Origin: Acidimicrobiales bacterium
GTDB lineage: Bacteria; Actinomycetota; Acidimicrobiia; Acidimicrobiales; SHLQ01
Length of the DNA: 64,000 bases
Direction of reading: 5' to 3'
NCBI GenBank assembly: GCA_020629635.1
Contig: JAHDCX010000004.1
Span: forward strand, 186,001 to 250,000
Positions 50,720-59,646 of the stretch are shown one piece after another. A program made the translations under genes and the position numbers. Numbering within the stretch: position 1 is the stretch's first letter; every line of letters begins with the position of its first letter. The notes beneath the pieces were generated by a model. The model was given only the letters and a program-made list of their open reading frames with translations. It was not told the DNA's origin and searched no databases.

Positions 50720-51598
50720 ATGTCCACCCCCGTCCTGACCGAAGCCGAGATCGAGGCCTACTGGCGTGACGGCTACGCCGTCGTCGACGATGCACTGAAC
50801 GCAGAGCAGCTCGCTGCACTGCAACATGACTTCGCCGAGTGGGTCGCCGAGAGCCGCGACCACACGGTGCCGTACGGCGAGACCACCGACGGTCGGGCTC
50901 GCTTTGACCTGGAGAAGGACCATTCGCCAGAGCGGCCGGCCCTGCGTCGGGTGGCCTCGCCGGTCGACGTGTCCGACGCGTTTCTCGACACGATGCGAGA
51001 CAACCGGGCGCTCGACGCCGTGGCGCAGCTCATCGGTCCGAACGTCGAGTTCAACAACTCCAAGATCAATGCCAAGCACCCCGGTTCGGCCACCGAGGTG
51101 AAGTACCACCAGGACTTCATGTTTCAGCCGCACACCAACGAAGACCTCATCGCCGTGCTCTTCTTCCTTGACGAGGTGACCGAGGCGAACGGGCCGTTGA
51201 TGGTCGTGCCCGGCACGCACCGGGGGCCGCTGTTCGATCACTGGCACGACGGCGTCTACACCGGAGCGGTCTCCCCCGAGGTCGAGGCGGATCACGCACC
51301 GGGCGCCGTACCGGTCCATGGTCCTGCCGGGACGGCGTGCCTGATGCACACGCGGTTGTTGCACGGCTCTGCCCCCAATCTGTCCGACGCGCCACGCACC
51401 CTCTTCATCAGCGAATACCGGGCCGAAGACTCCAAGGCCCTGCAGGTGAACCACCTCCCGAGCCCACATGACGGCGAGCTCGTCCGCGGCGAGCGAACCA
51501 ACCGCGTGCGCTGCTCGAGCTACGAGATGGAGTATCCCGAAGTACCGACAGGCGCATCGTTCTTCGAGCAACAAGCGCAGCGGGCCGAACCCTCGTGA
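50720..51598 (+). CDS. Phytanoyl-CoA dioxygenase-family (PhyH) oxygenase, first copy
   Basis: This 292-residue Fe(II)/2-oxoglutarate enzyme starts LTEAEIEAYWRDGYAVVDD, the usual PhyH opening. Iron ligands are HQD in VKYHQDFMFQPHTNED and the His in MHTRLLHGSAPNLSD, followed by the 2-oxoglutarate Arg in PRTLFISEYRAED. It ends with a GTGA overlap with the racemase-like gene. Ectoine hydroxylase and many catabolic oxygenases share this fold; the substrate cannot be named. Confidence 0.88.
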   Translation: MSTPVLTEAEIEAYWRDGYAVVDDALNAEQLAALQHDFAEWVAESRDHTVPYGETTDGRARFDLEKDHSPERPALRRVASPVDVSDAFLDTMRDNRALDAVAQLIGPNVEFNNSKINAKHPGSATEVKYHQDFMFQPHTNEDLIAVLFFLDEVTEANGPLMVVPGTHRGPLFDHWHDGVYTGAVSPEVEADHAPGAVPVHGPAGTACLMHTRLLHGSAPNLSDAPRTLFISEYRAEDSKALQVNHLPSPHDGELVRGERTNRVRCSSYEMEYPEVPTGASFFEQQAQRAEPS

Positions 51599-52362
51599 CC
51601 CTCCCGGATCTGGTCCCGCTCGCGTTCGAGACCGATGAGGGATTCGGGGCGCGGGCCAGGATCGGGCTGATCGTGCTCGAGTCCGATCAGACGATCGAGG
51701 CCGAGGGCCGACTGATCGATCTGCCCGGTGTCGACGTCTACCACGCCCGGATCGCCAACGACCTCGAGGTCACGCCCGAGACGCTGACCGCGATGGCCGA
51801 TCGCCTCCCGGCCGCCGCGTCCTTGCTGCCCTCCGAGTTCGGCTTCGACGCGATCGGCTATGGCTGTACCTCTGCCGCGACGTTGATCGGCTCGGGTCGA
51901 GTCGCCGAGCTCATCGGCGAGGCCCACCCTGGCGTGCCGTCCTCGGATCCGATCGCCGCCGCAATCGCCAGCTTCGACGCCCTCGGCGCCCGCCGGATCG
52001 TCGTGGTCACGCCCTACTCGGCCGACGTGACCAGACCCGTCGCGGAGCGGTTTGCGCGCGCCGGAATCGAGGTTGTCGGCCTGGGGTCGTTCCTCGAAAC
52101 GAGCGACCTTGTGGTCGGCCGGATCTCACCGTCCTCGGTCGCAGACGCCGTGCGTACGATGACGGCCACGGTCGAGTGCGACGCGGTGTTCGTGTCGTGC
52201 ACGAGCGTTCGACTTCTCGCCGATGTCGCGAATCTCGAGGCCGAGGTCGGCGTCCCGGTCGTGTCGAGCAACCTTGCGCTCTACTGGCATCTGTTGCGCC
52301 TGGCCGGGGTTTCCGACGAGGTCCCCGGACTCGGCCGCCTCATGGGGTCAGGTCTGACATAG
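51595..52362 (+). CDS. Maleate isomerase/Asp-Glu racemase-fold enzyme
   Basis: This 255-residue protein has the two catalytic cysteines of the maleate cis-trans isomerase/arylmalonate decarboxylase group: AIGYGCTSAATLIG near residue 85 and AVFVSCTSVRLLADV near residue 200. The start is GTG at 51595, overlapping the PhyH stop. Members isomerise maleate to fumarate or act on related diacids. It probably handles the product of the upstream oxygenase or M24 enzyme. Confidence 0.88.
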   Translation: MTLPDLVPLAFETDEGFGARARIGLIVLESDQTIEAEGRLIDLPGVDVYHARIANDLEVTPETLTAMADRLPAAASLLPSEFGFDAIGYGCTSAATLIGSGRVAELIGEAHPGVPSSDPIAAAIASFDALGARRIVVVTPYSADVTRPVAERFARAGIEVVGLGSFLETSDLVVGRISPSSVADAVRTMTATVECDAVFVSCTSVRLLADVANLEAEVGVPVVSSNLALYWHLLRLAGVSDEVPGLGRLMGSGLT

Positions 52363-52388
52363 CAACAGGTCTGCCAGGTCCCGAGTTG

Positions 52389-52787
52389 TCAATTCGAAAG
52401 ACTTGACCCCGGAAGGGCGGCGAGGAGGCCTTCGCAGTCGGCGACGCTGACCCACAGCGCCGAATGGTCGCGAGAGCCGATGACTCTCGGGACTCGCTCG
52501 ATGAACTCGATGCAGACGCCGCGGGTCGGCGTCGTACCGAAGGTCAGGCCGTCGTCGCTGAACGACAGCCGAAGACCGACCGCGGTGTACCAGCGGTGCG
52601 GCCCGCTGATGGATCCGCCACGGATATTCTCGAGCGGCGTCCGAAGCGAGACCCATCCATACGTCGCGATCAGTTCGTCGTCGGTCACCGTGACGCCGTC
52701 GTTCCCGGTCACGCCGAGCGGCGTGATGATCGGCCGGAATCGACTCTCGAGAGCCAGAGGAAACTGGGCGGGTGTGGTCGACCGCAT
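52389..52787 (-). CDS. Conserved actinobacterial protein, PH-like
   Basis: This 132-residue protein has a regular beta pattern (FRPIITPLGVTGNDGVTVTD; IATYGWVSLRTPLENIRGGS; SDDGLTFGTTPTRGVCIEFI) like conserved actinobacterial proteins of unknown role with a PH-type barrel. There are no catalytic residues or signal peptide. ATG at 52787 is chosen at the start of this pattern. It lies downstream of the second PhyH gene on the same strand. Confidence 0.65.
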   Translation of the reverse strand: MRSTTPAQFPLALESRFRPIITPLGVTGNDGVTVTDDELIATYGWVSLRTPLENIRGGSISGPHRWYTAVGLRLSFSDDGLTFGTTPTRGVCIEFIERVPRVIGSRDHSALWVSVADCEGLLAALPGSSLSN

Positions 52788-52812
52788 CACAGCATTCTGT
52801 CGAACTCGGCGA

Positions 52813-53628
52813 TCAAAGCCGACGAGTTTGCTCGGCACCGTCGTACAAGACGGACGCCAGCGCTCGGTTGGCCTCGTCACGGACGTGGCGATTGGTCGTG
52901 GGGTCAGATCCTGGCAGTGGCACGTAGGTGAAGTCCGGGTTGGGTTCGCCCCGCACCGAGACCACGTGGTGTTCGCCGCGCTGAACGGACACGCCTGCAC
53001 CCAGGTAGCTCTGCATGGCGAGGCCGATCCGGCGGTTTCGGGACCGGTTCGGTTGTGAGCCATGCACCAGCCAGGGATGGTGCAACGACATCTGGCCCGG
53101 TTCGAGCTCGAGATGGACGACGTCGTCCGGATCGGGCGACTCGACCCGTTGGCCGCGCGTCAAGATGTTCGATACGCCGTAGGTGTCGACGTGGTCCAGC
53201 CGCGTGCGGTGCGAGCCGGGCGCCACGGAAACGCATCCGCTCTCAACGGTGGAGGGGGTCAACGCGAGCCAGGCGGTCACGAAGTTCTCGCCTCCGAGGC
53301 CCATGTAGTGGCCGTCCTGATGCCAGCTCACCCAGGCGTCCGAGTCGGGCTCCTTCACGAACAGGACCGTGGACCAAAGCGAGATGTCTGGGCCGATGAG
53401 TGAGGCGACCGGGTCGACGATCCGATCGTCGACCACCACCGAGGCGAGGAAGTCGAAGCTGAGGTGGGCGTTGTTGCGATGTTCGGCGTGGAGCTGATCT
53501 GGAGAGTGCTCCTCCGCTCGTTCGAGCTCTTGGAGGAGGTCGTTGGCCTCCGTCGGTGACATCACGTCGATCGGGGCGAACCACCCATGCGTCTCGTAGT
53601 GCTCGATCTGTTCGGTCGTCAGCGTCAT
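52813..53628 (-). CDS. Phytanoyl-CoA dioxygenase-family (PhyH) oxygenase, second copy
   Basis: This 271-residue oxygenase has HQD ligands in WVSWHQDGHYMGLGGE and the distal His in HHPWLVHGSQPNRSRNRRIG, where the Arg binds 2-oxoglutarate. The opening EQIEHYETHGWFAPIDV is typical of the family. Its ATG overlaps the stop of the lactone-oxidase gene (ATGA). It differs clearly from the copy at 50720 and so probably acts on another compound. The substrate is unknown. Confidence 0.87.
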   Translation of the reverse strand: MTLTTEQIEHYETHGWFAPIDVMSPTEANDLLQELERAEEHSPDQLHAEHRNNAHLSFDFLASVVVDDRIVDPVASLIGPDISLWSTVLFVKEPDSDAWVSWHQDGHYMGLGGENFVTAWLALTPSTVESGCVSVAPGSHRTRLDHVDTYGVSNILTRGQRVESPDPDDVVHLELEPGQMSLHHPWLVHGSQPNRSRNRRIGLAMQSYLGAGVSVQRGEHHVVSVRGEPNPDFTYVPLPGSDPTTNRHVRDEANRALASVLYDGAEQTRRL

Positions 53629-54935
53629 CAGCCGATCACCCGTCGGAGGTAGTCGTTGTCGAACGTGCGGTTGGGGTCGAGCTCGTCTCGCAGCCGGATG
53701 AAGCGGTCCCACTCGGGGTAGCGGTGGCGCAAGGTTGCCGCCGTCTGAAAGTGCATCTTTCCCCAGTGCGGCCGGCCGTCGTAGTCGTCCATGATGGACT
53801 CGACGCCTCGAAAGTACGGCTCGTGATCGGTGCCCTGATAGCGGTGCACGGCGATCCACCCCGACGCACGACCCGTGGCGGTGGAGAGCGGAATGCCGTC
53901 GGCGGCTGATACGCGTACCTCGATCGGGAACGAGGGCGGATCGCTGAGCGTGTCGACGAGCCGCCGCACACGCTCGAGCGCTTCGGGGACAGCGTCGACC
54001 GGAATGCCGTACTCCATCTCGACGAAACGGACGTGTCGCGGCGACGCGAAGACCTCGTGGCTCGGCGCGACTCGGGTCGCACCTGAGGTGAGCGAGCTCA
54101 TGAGGCTCAAGACCGATGATCGTGTGGCCGGGGCCCGGCGGACGAGTCGCATTGCGGCGCCAAAGGCCAGGTTCTCGACCAGGAGCTTCTCCGCTTTCGT
54201 GCGGCGGTTGGTCCCGACCGATGGCGCCGCGTCGGTTGGCGTGTTTCGTTTCACGAGGACGCGGTCAACGCCCGGAAGGAAGAAGAACTCCGCGTGGGGA
54301 GCGCTGCGCGTGAACGCCGTCCAGTCGGCGAGCAGGTCGGCCAGCGGCTCGACCGTTTCGACGGCGCGGAGGTTGAAGGCCGGGACGGTCTCGAGTTCGA
54401 CGCGGGTGACCAGGCCCAGCGCGCCGAGCCCGACGCGCCCGACATGAAACAGCTCGACGTTCGAGTCCGGGCTGCACCACCGCACATCGCCGGCCGCGGT
54501 GACGAGCTCGAAGCCGGTCATGCCTGCCGCCAGGTTCGGGTGGGCGTGACCCGTGCCGTGGGTGGCCGTCTGGGTCGCCCCCGCAATCGTCTGGACGTCG
54601 ATGTCGCCGAGGTTGGGGAGCGCACGTCCCAAGCGATGAAGCTGATGGTTGAGGTCGTGCAGGGTGAGGCCGGCGGAGCAGACCACACGTCCGGTCCCGG
54701 TGTCGAACTGCAACGGCCCGACGTCGAGCCGGTCGAGCCGAATCAGGATTCCGTCGGTCATTGCCGTCGGCGTGAAGGAGTGTCCGGCACCGATCGCCTT
54801 GACCGGAAGGGCCATCGACGTGGCCCCGGCGACGATGCGGACGAGCTCTTCGGTCGATGTCGGTGCCGCGACACGTTGTGGCGAGCACGACGCCGTCCCG
54901 GCCCAGTTGGTCGTGACGCTCGTCCGAATCGCCAT
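53628..54935 (-). CDS. FAD-linked aldonolactone oxidase (D-arabinono-1,4-lactone oxidase family)
   Basis: This 435-residue flavoprotein has a VAO-type FAD domain (VKAIGAGHSFTPTAMTDGIL; IAGATQTATHGTGHAHPNLA, where the His in ATHGTG may carry FAD covalently). It also has the C-terminal ALO domain with GRPHWGKMHFQTAATLRHRY. The family oxidises L-gulono- or D-arabinono-lactone or sugar alcohols such as alditols. ATG at 54935 is chosen at the family start. It is coupled to the second PhyH gene and divergent from the aldolase-like gene. Confidence 0.88.
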   Translation of the reverse strand: MAIRTSVTTNWAGTASCSPQRVAAPTSTEELVRIVAGATSMALPVKAIGAGHSFTPTAMTDGILIRLDRLDVGPLQFDTGTGRVVCSAGLTLHDLNHQLHRLGRALPNLGDIDVQTIAGATQTATHGTGHAHPNLAAGMTGFELVTAAGDVRWCSPDSNVELFHVGRVGLGALGLVTRVELETVPAFNLRAVETVEPLADLLADWTAFTRSAPHAEFFFLPGVDRVLVKRNTPTDAAPSVGTNRRTKAEKLLVENLAFGAAMRLVRRAPATRSSVLSLMSSLTSGATRVAPSHEVFASPRHVRFVEMEYGIPVDAVPEALERVRRLVDTLSDPPSFPIEVRVSAADGIPLSTATGRASGWIAVHRYQGTDHEPYFRGVESIMDDYDGRPHWGKMHFQTAATLRHRYPEWDRFIRLRDELDPNRTFDNDYLRRVIG

Positions 54936-54979
54936 GCCAAACGATAGAGCTGGCGACAGCCGCCGGTCATACTGCCGAG

Positions 54980-55996
54980 ATGGCGAACGAATCTCCCGAG
55001 AGCACCGACGACCTCCCGACGCCAGCGCTGGTGGTTGACGCCGCGGTGCTCGATGCGAATCTCGCGGCGATGGATGCCGTCCTGCCGGGCCGTCGGTTGC
55101 GTCCACACGTGAAAGCGTTCAAGAGCACAGCCCTTGCTTCTCGGCTCGCTTCGGACGGTCACACGGGCTTTTGCGCGGCGACCCCTCGTGAGGTCGAAGG
55201 GCTCGTCGCTGCGGGCCTCACCGACGATCTGTTGCTCGCCAACGAGTCGCTCGATGTCGCCAGGCTCGGCGAGCTTGCGGACCTCGCCCAGATCACCGTT
55301 GCAGTCGACAGCGAGGAGACGCTCGACGCGGCGATCGCCGGTGGTATTCGCCACGTTCTGATCGATGTCGAGGTTGGGTTGCCCCGCTGCGGATGTTCAC
55401 CTGACGACGCCCCCGTCCTCGCCGATCGCGCCCGGTCCGCAGGCGTCAAGGTCCGCGGGGTGATGGGATACGAAGGGCATCTGATGATGGTCGACGACCG
55501 CACTGACCGGATTGCACGCGTCGAGGAATCGATGCAGATTTTGCGGGATGCGCACGACCGGGTCGGTGGCGAGATCGTGTCCGGAGGCGGGACCGGGACC
55601 TTCGACACGAACACGTGGTGCACTGAGATCCAGGCCGGCAGCTACACCCTGATGGACACTCACTACGACGGTCTCGACCTTCCGTTCCGGCCCGCCACGT
55701 CGCTGCTCGGCACAGTCATCTCGGTGAGTGCGAAGGGTTGGATCGTGGTCGACGTCGGATTGAAGGCCGTGGGCATGGATCACGGTGATCCGAGCTGGTC
55801 GCACGGAGACGTCTTCTTCTTGAGCGATGAGCACGCCACCCTGGTCCCGACGGACGGATCAACCTGGCGAGTTGGCGACCGAACCCGACTCACCCCGGCG
55901 CACATCGATCCGACGGTCGCCCGCCACGAAGTCATGTGGCTCGTGGTCGGCGACGCCGTCGTCGACCGATGGGCGATCGACCTTCGCCACTGGTGA
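54980..55996 (+). CDS. D-threonine-aldolase/D-serine-dehydratase-like PLP enzyme
   Basis: This 338-residue PLP enzyme has the alanine-racemase-type barrel. The PLP lysine lies in RLRPHVKAFKSTALA and phosphate-binding residues in IVSGGGTGTFDTNTW. The C-terminal metal site reads PAHIDPTVARHE, a His-x-Asp pair as in D-threonine aldolases; D-serine dehydratases have His-x-Cys. Splitting of a beta-hydroxy D-amino acid to glycine and an aldehyde is therefore the better guess. It is 44 bases from the divergent lactone-oxidase gene. Confidence 0.85.
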   Translation: MANESPESTDDLPTPALVVDAAVLDANLAAMDAVLPGRRLRPHVKAFKSTALASRLASDGHTGFCAATPREVEGLVAAGLTDDLLLANESLDVARLGELADLAQITVAVDSEETLDAAIAGGIRHVLIDVEVGLPRCGCSPDDAPVLADRARSAGVKVRGVMGYEGHLMMVDDRTDRIARVEESMQILRDAHDRVGGEIVSGGGTGTFDTNTWCTEIQAGSYTLMDTHYDGLDLPFRPATSLLGTVISVSAKGWIVVDVGLKAVGMDHGDPSWSHGDVFFLSDEHATLVPTDGSTWRVGDRTRLTPAHIDPTVARHEVMWLVVGDAVVDRWAIDLRHW

Positions 55997-56031
55997 CAGC
56001 AGCCTCCGAGGAAGTTGTGTGTCCGAGGTTG

Positions 56032-56051
56032 ACCTGGAGCGCACTCCAGGT
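56032..56051 (+). promoter_or_regulatory. MerR-type operator in the promoter spacer
   Basis: ACCTGGAG and CTCCAGGT form a perfect 8-bp inverted repeat with a CGCA spacer. TTGACC (56029-56034) at its left edge can serve as -35, so the repeat fills the -35/-10 spacer as MerR activators require. It lies 16 bases before the MerR start and should control the MerR-aldo/keto reductase operon. Confidence 0.75.
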
Positions 56052-56066
56052 TGTTCACTGGTCGCC

Positions 56067-56435
56067 ATGGCGATGACGACACTCACTCCCGCAGAGATGG
56101 CCGAACGTACCGGCGTATCCCTCGACACGTTGCGCTACTACGAGGCCGAGGGCTTGCTCAACGACGTGGCGCGAGCCGAGAACGGCCACCGGCGTTACAG
56201 CGAGGACGACGTGTTGTGGGTGGAGGTGCTGCGGTGTCTACGCGACACAGGCATGACCATCGAACAGCTCCGTGACTACTGCGCGCTGGGGGCTGTGGGT
56301 CCGTCGACCAAACCGCAGCGGCTCGAGATCCTGCAGCGGCATCGGGCCCTCGTCGAGCAACAGATCGAGGAGCGTCGTTGTGCGCTCGACCTCATCGACC
56401 ACAAGATCAGCTACTACTCCGGAGAGGACCAATGA
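56067..56435 (+). CDS. MerR-family regulator
   Basis: This 122-residue regulator has the MerR winged helix ([20 protein letters not shown], then [20 protein letters not shown]) and a helical dimerisation part ([20 protein letters not shown]). No cysteine metal site is visible beyond single cysteines, so an organic or aldehyde signal is more likely than a metal. The stop overlaps the aldo/keto reductase start (ATGA). A MerR-AKR pair with such an operator is common in actinobacteria. Confidence 0.9.
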   Translation: MAMTTLTPAEMAERTGVSLDTLRYYEAEGLLNDVARAENGHRRYSEDDVLWVEVLRCLRDTGMTIEQLRDYCALGAVGPSTKPQRLEILQRHRALVEQQIEERRCALDLIDHKISYYSGEDQ

Positions 56436-57481
56436 CCCCTGACGACACGTTTCCGTATGTTCAGCTCGGCAAGAGCGGCCTGTGGGTCTACGCCCTCGGC
56501 CTCGGCACGATGCAGTTCGGCTGGTCGGTCGACGAGGCCGGTGCCTTCGATGTCATGGACGCCTACGACGAGATGGGCGGCAACTTCATCGACACCGCGG
56601 ACGTGTACTCGGCGTGGGCGGAGAAGCTCGGCGGACCGGTGAACGAGGGCGGGGTGTCTGAGGAGATGGTGGGCCGGTGGCTCGCAGCGCGCGGCAATCG
56701 GGATCGCATGGTGATCGCCACCAAGGTTCGTGGCGCGATGGGGCGGATGTTCGCCGACCACCGCGGCACGTCGAGGCACCGTGAGGGTCTGTCGCGTCGC
56801 TGGATCATGCAGGCGTGCGAGGACAGCCTCCGGCGGATGGGTGTCGATCACATCGACCTGTACCAGGTGCACTGGATCGACCCGCTCGTCCCGATCGAAG
56901 AGACGCTGTCGGCGCTGACCGACCTCGTGCGGCAGGGGAAGGTGCGGTACCTGGGCTGCTCCAACTTCACGGCGTGGCGAATCATGGAAGCGCTCTGGAC
57001 CGCCGAGCGCCGCCACCTGGAGACGTTCGTGTCTGTCCAGCCCGAATACCACTTGCTTGACCCGGCCCGGTCGTTCGTCGAGATGGAGCTCGCGCCGATG
57101 TGCCTGGAGTACGGCATCGGCATGGTGCCCTACAGCCCCCTCGCCGGCGGCATGCTCACCGGCAAGTACCGCCGTGGTGACGAGCTGCCCGACAGCGTGC
57201 GGGCCGAGGAGAACGCGGCCAATCGGTTCAGTGACAAGAACTGGGACATCATGGAAACGCTCGTCGAGGTCGCCGACGAAGAGGGTCTGACCCCGGCCCA
57301 GGCGGCGATCAACTGGCAGCGGTCCAAGCCGTGGGTCAGTGCCCCGATCATCGGTGCCAACCGCCCAGATCAGCTGCGCGACACGCTCGCCTCACTCGAG
57401 AACCCACTGTCGGCCGAGGGGGTCGCCCGACTCGACGCCGTGAGCGACTTCGCAAGGAGCCGTCCGTCGAAAGAAGAGTGA
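56432..57481 (+). CDS. Aldo/keto reductase, second copy
   Basis: This 349-residue NADPH-linked reductase has the tetrad Asp and Tyr in [12 protein letters not shown], Lys in [12 protein letters not shown] and His in [13 protein letters not shown]. The cofactor segment is [17 protein letters not shown]. It is translated with the MerR regulator and probably detoxifies an aldehyde or quinone sensed by it. It belongs to a different branch from the copy at 27972. Confidence 0.9.
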   Translation: MTPDDTFPYVQLGKSGLWVYALGLGTMQFGWSVDEAGAFDVMDAYDEMGGNFIDTADVYSAWAEKLGGPVNEGGVSEEMVGRWLAARGNRDRMVIATKVRGAMGRMFADHRGTSRHREGLSRRWIMQACEDSLRRMGVDHIDLYQVHWIDPLVPIEETLSALTDLVRQGKVRYLGCSNFTAWRIMEALWTAERRHLETFVSVQPEYHLLDPARSFVEMELAPMCLEYGIGMVPYSPLAGGMLTGKYRRGDELPDSVRAEENAANRFSDKNWDIMETLVEVADEEGLTPAQAAINWQRSKPWVSAPIIGANRPDQLRDTLASLENPLSAEGVARLDAVSDFARSRPSKEE

Positions 57482-57568
57482 TCGACACGGCGAACGGTGA
57501 CGATCGAAGCGCACCCGCCCAGCGAGACGGTCCTAACCTCGCCACATGGTCTGCGTGCACTCGACACT

Positions 57569-58486
57569 ATGACGAGTCGAACGCTGCAGGTCGGCGGCAT
57601 CGACGTGCGGGCCACGCTCGGCAACCTCGGGATCTACCCGCGAGACCCCACCAAGGAGTGGCGACCCGCAGGGTTCGCCAAGGCCATGTTGACCCCGGCC
57701 GGTCCGGGCACGATCGAGTTCGACTGGTCGATCGCAGAAGAGGTTCACGCAACGGCGTGGGGCGATGGCGCCGAATGGCTGCTCGAGCAGATGCCGAGAT
57801 GGTGCGGACTCCACGACGACCCGTCGGGCTTCGACCCAACGGCTGACCGTCGACTCGCACAACTCTGGAAGCGGCACGGCGGTGCCCGAATGTCCACCGT
57901 CGGAACGATCTGGCAGGAGCTGCTGCTCGTCATCATCGGGCAGCGAGTCACCTCGCAGAACGCCATCCAAAGCTGGGCACAGCTGTGCCGCCAATGGGGA
58001 AGCGACGCACCGGGGCCCCATGGACTCCGTGTGCCGCCGACCCCCGAGGTGCTCGACCGGCTGAGCTACGTCGACCTCCACCAGATCGGGCTCGAGAAGA
58101 AGCGTGCGGACGCCTTGAGGGTCGCCGCCAAGCGGTACACCCGCATCGAAGAAGCCGTCGACATGACGACCCAGGACGCCATCACCCGGATCACGGCGCT
58201 GCCCGGCTTCGGAGCGTGGACGGCCACCGCCACGCTCGTCATCACCCATGGCGATCCCGACCTCGTGATGTTGGGCGACTACGGCATGCCGACCCTCGTC
58301 AACCACTTCTTCACCGGAGACGCCACACGCCAGGCGCCCGAGCGGGGCGGCGATGACGTGATGCTGCGCCACCTCGAACCGTGGCGAGGTCATCGTCAAC
58401 GCGTGATGAAACTGATCATGGCGTCCGGGGTCACACCGCCGAGACGGGCGCCTCGGGCGTTCAACCCCGACATCCGACGAATGTGA
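57569..58486 (+). CDS. HhH-GPD DNA glycosylase (AlkA/3-methyladenine type)
   Basis: This 305-residue repair enzyme has the helix-hairpin-helix and catalytic region TALPGFGAWTATATLVITHG, then DPDLVMLGDYGMPTLV, where the Asp in LGDYG is the likely catalytic residue. QELLLVIIGQRVTSQNAIQ is the usual helix entry. An upstream in-frame GTG at 57497 would add 24 residues; neither start has a clear ribosome-binding site, and the ATG was preferred. It removes alkylated bases in base-excision repair, so it belongs to general maintenance. Confidence 0.85.
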   Translation: MTSRTLQVGGIDVRATLGNLGIYPRDPTKEWRPAGFAKAMLTPAGPGTIEFDWSIAEEVHATAWGDGAEWLLEQMPRWCGLHDDPSGFDPTADRRLAQLWKRHGGARMSTVGTIWQELLLVIIGQRVTSQNAIQSWAQLCRQWGSDAPGPHGLRVPPTPEVLDRLSYVDLHQIGLEKKRADALRVAAKRYTRIEEAVDMTTQDAITRITALPGFGAWTATATLVITHGDPDLVMLGDYGMPTLVNHFFTGDATRQAPERGGDDVMLRHLEPWRGHRQRVMKLIMASGVTPPRRAPRAFNPDIRRM

Positions 58487-58496
58487 GACTGCGGAG

Positions 58497-59549
58497 ATGG
58501 ACATGGACGACTTCGATCCGACCAGAGCCCTCCCGGCGCGTTTCTACCGAGACGCCGAACTGTTCGAACTGGAGCGCCAGAAGATCTGGCACAGGGACTG
58601 GGTCTTCGTCGGCACGGTGGATCAGGTGGCCGAGCCGGGAGACTGGTTCAGCGCCGATCTTGGCGGCCAGCCCGTCATCGTGCTGCGCGACCAGTCGGGT
58701 CAGCTCGCCGCCCTGTCCAACCTCTGCGCTCATCGAGGGACGCTGCTCGTCGAAGGCACCGGCAACAGCAAACGCTTCCAGTGTCCGTACCACGCATGGA
58801 CGTACCGCGATGACGGGTCGCTGATGGCCGTCCCCCACGCCTCGCCGGACGAAGTCGACAAGTCGGCGCTGTGCTTGGACCGGTACCGGTGCGACTCGTG
58901 GAACGGCCTCGTGTTCGTCGCCATGAACGCCGAGGTCGCGCCGCTCTCCGAACGCTTCGAACATCTCGACGATGTCGTCGGCCCGCATCGACTCGCCGAA
59001 CTCCATCATTGGACGTCGCAACGAGCGTCCGAGGAGTGGGCTGCCAACTGGAAACTGGTCATGGCCAACGCAATGGAGAGCTATCACCTGTTCGCCATCC
59101 ATCCCGAGACGCTCGAGCCGTACACGCCGACCGCCGGTTCGTACTACATCGTCGGAAACGAACACGCCGCCGCAACCGGTGGTTCGGAAGACGGCGGCGA
59201 CGACTACGTGTTGCTCAGCCTCCCGCCCAACTTCGTGGGGGTCATCACGCGTGGCACCTTCCTCTATCAAGTGGTCGAGCCGCTCGGGGTCTCGGCCACA
59301 CGTGTCATCTCGGGCGGCGCCTTCTCCGACACGGACCCCGCTCGGTCCTCGGCGGTCTCGGGCTTTCTCAAACGTGCGTCGGCACGCGTGTCCGAGTCGC
59401 TCGTCCCCGACTTCCTCCCAGAAGACCGCGCCATCTGCGAGCGGGGCCAGCGGGCAGCCTCGGGGAACTTCGAGCCCGGGCCCATCCTCGAGATCGAGAA
59501 GGTCCTCGTCGACTTTCACCGCTACCTGCGATCGCGTCTGATGGCGTGA
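58497..59549 (+). CDS. Rieske non-haem iron oxygenase, alpha-subunit type
   Basis: This 350-residue protein has the Rieske [2Fe-2S] site C-x-H ... C-x2-H in SNLCAHRGTLLVEG and FQCPYHAWTY. The mononuclear iron site appears in VMANAMESYHLFAIHPETLE. It would hydroxylate or demethylate an aromatic or quaternary-amine substrate. No reductase or ferredoxin gene is adjacent, so electrons must come from elsewhere. It follows the glycosylase by ten bases, but a functional link is not obvious. A second ATG at 58503 is possible. Confidence 0.87.
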   Translation: MDMDDFDPTRALPARFYRDAELFELERQKIWHRDWVFVGTVDQVAEPGDWFSADLGGQPVIVLRDQSGQLAALSNLCAHRGTLLVEGTGNSKRFQCPYHAWTYRDDGSLMAVPHASPDEVDKSALCLDRYRCDSWNGLVFVAMNAEVAPLSERFEHLDDVVGPHRLAELHHWTSQRASEEWAANWKLVMANAMESYHLFAIHPETLEPYTPTAGSYYIVGNEHAAATGGSEDGGDDYVLLSLPPNFVGVITRGTFLYQVVEPLGVSATRVISGGAFSDTDPARSSAVSGFLKRASARVSESLVPDFLPEDRAICERGQRAASGNFEPGPILEIEKVLVDFHRYLRSRLMA

Positions 59550-59646
59550 CCGACGGCCAGAGCCGTTCGACTCCGGACCTCGCCGGAGCCGCGTAGGCTT
59601 GACGTGCTCGTATCGACATCTCGACGTGGGCCGACTGGAGGCCGTC

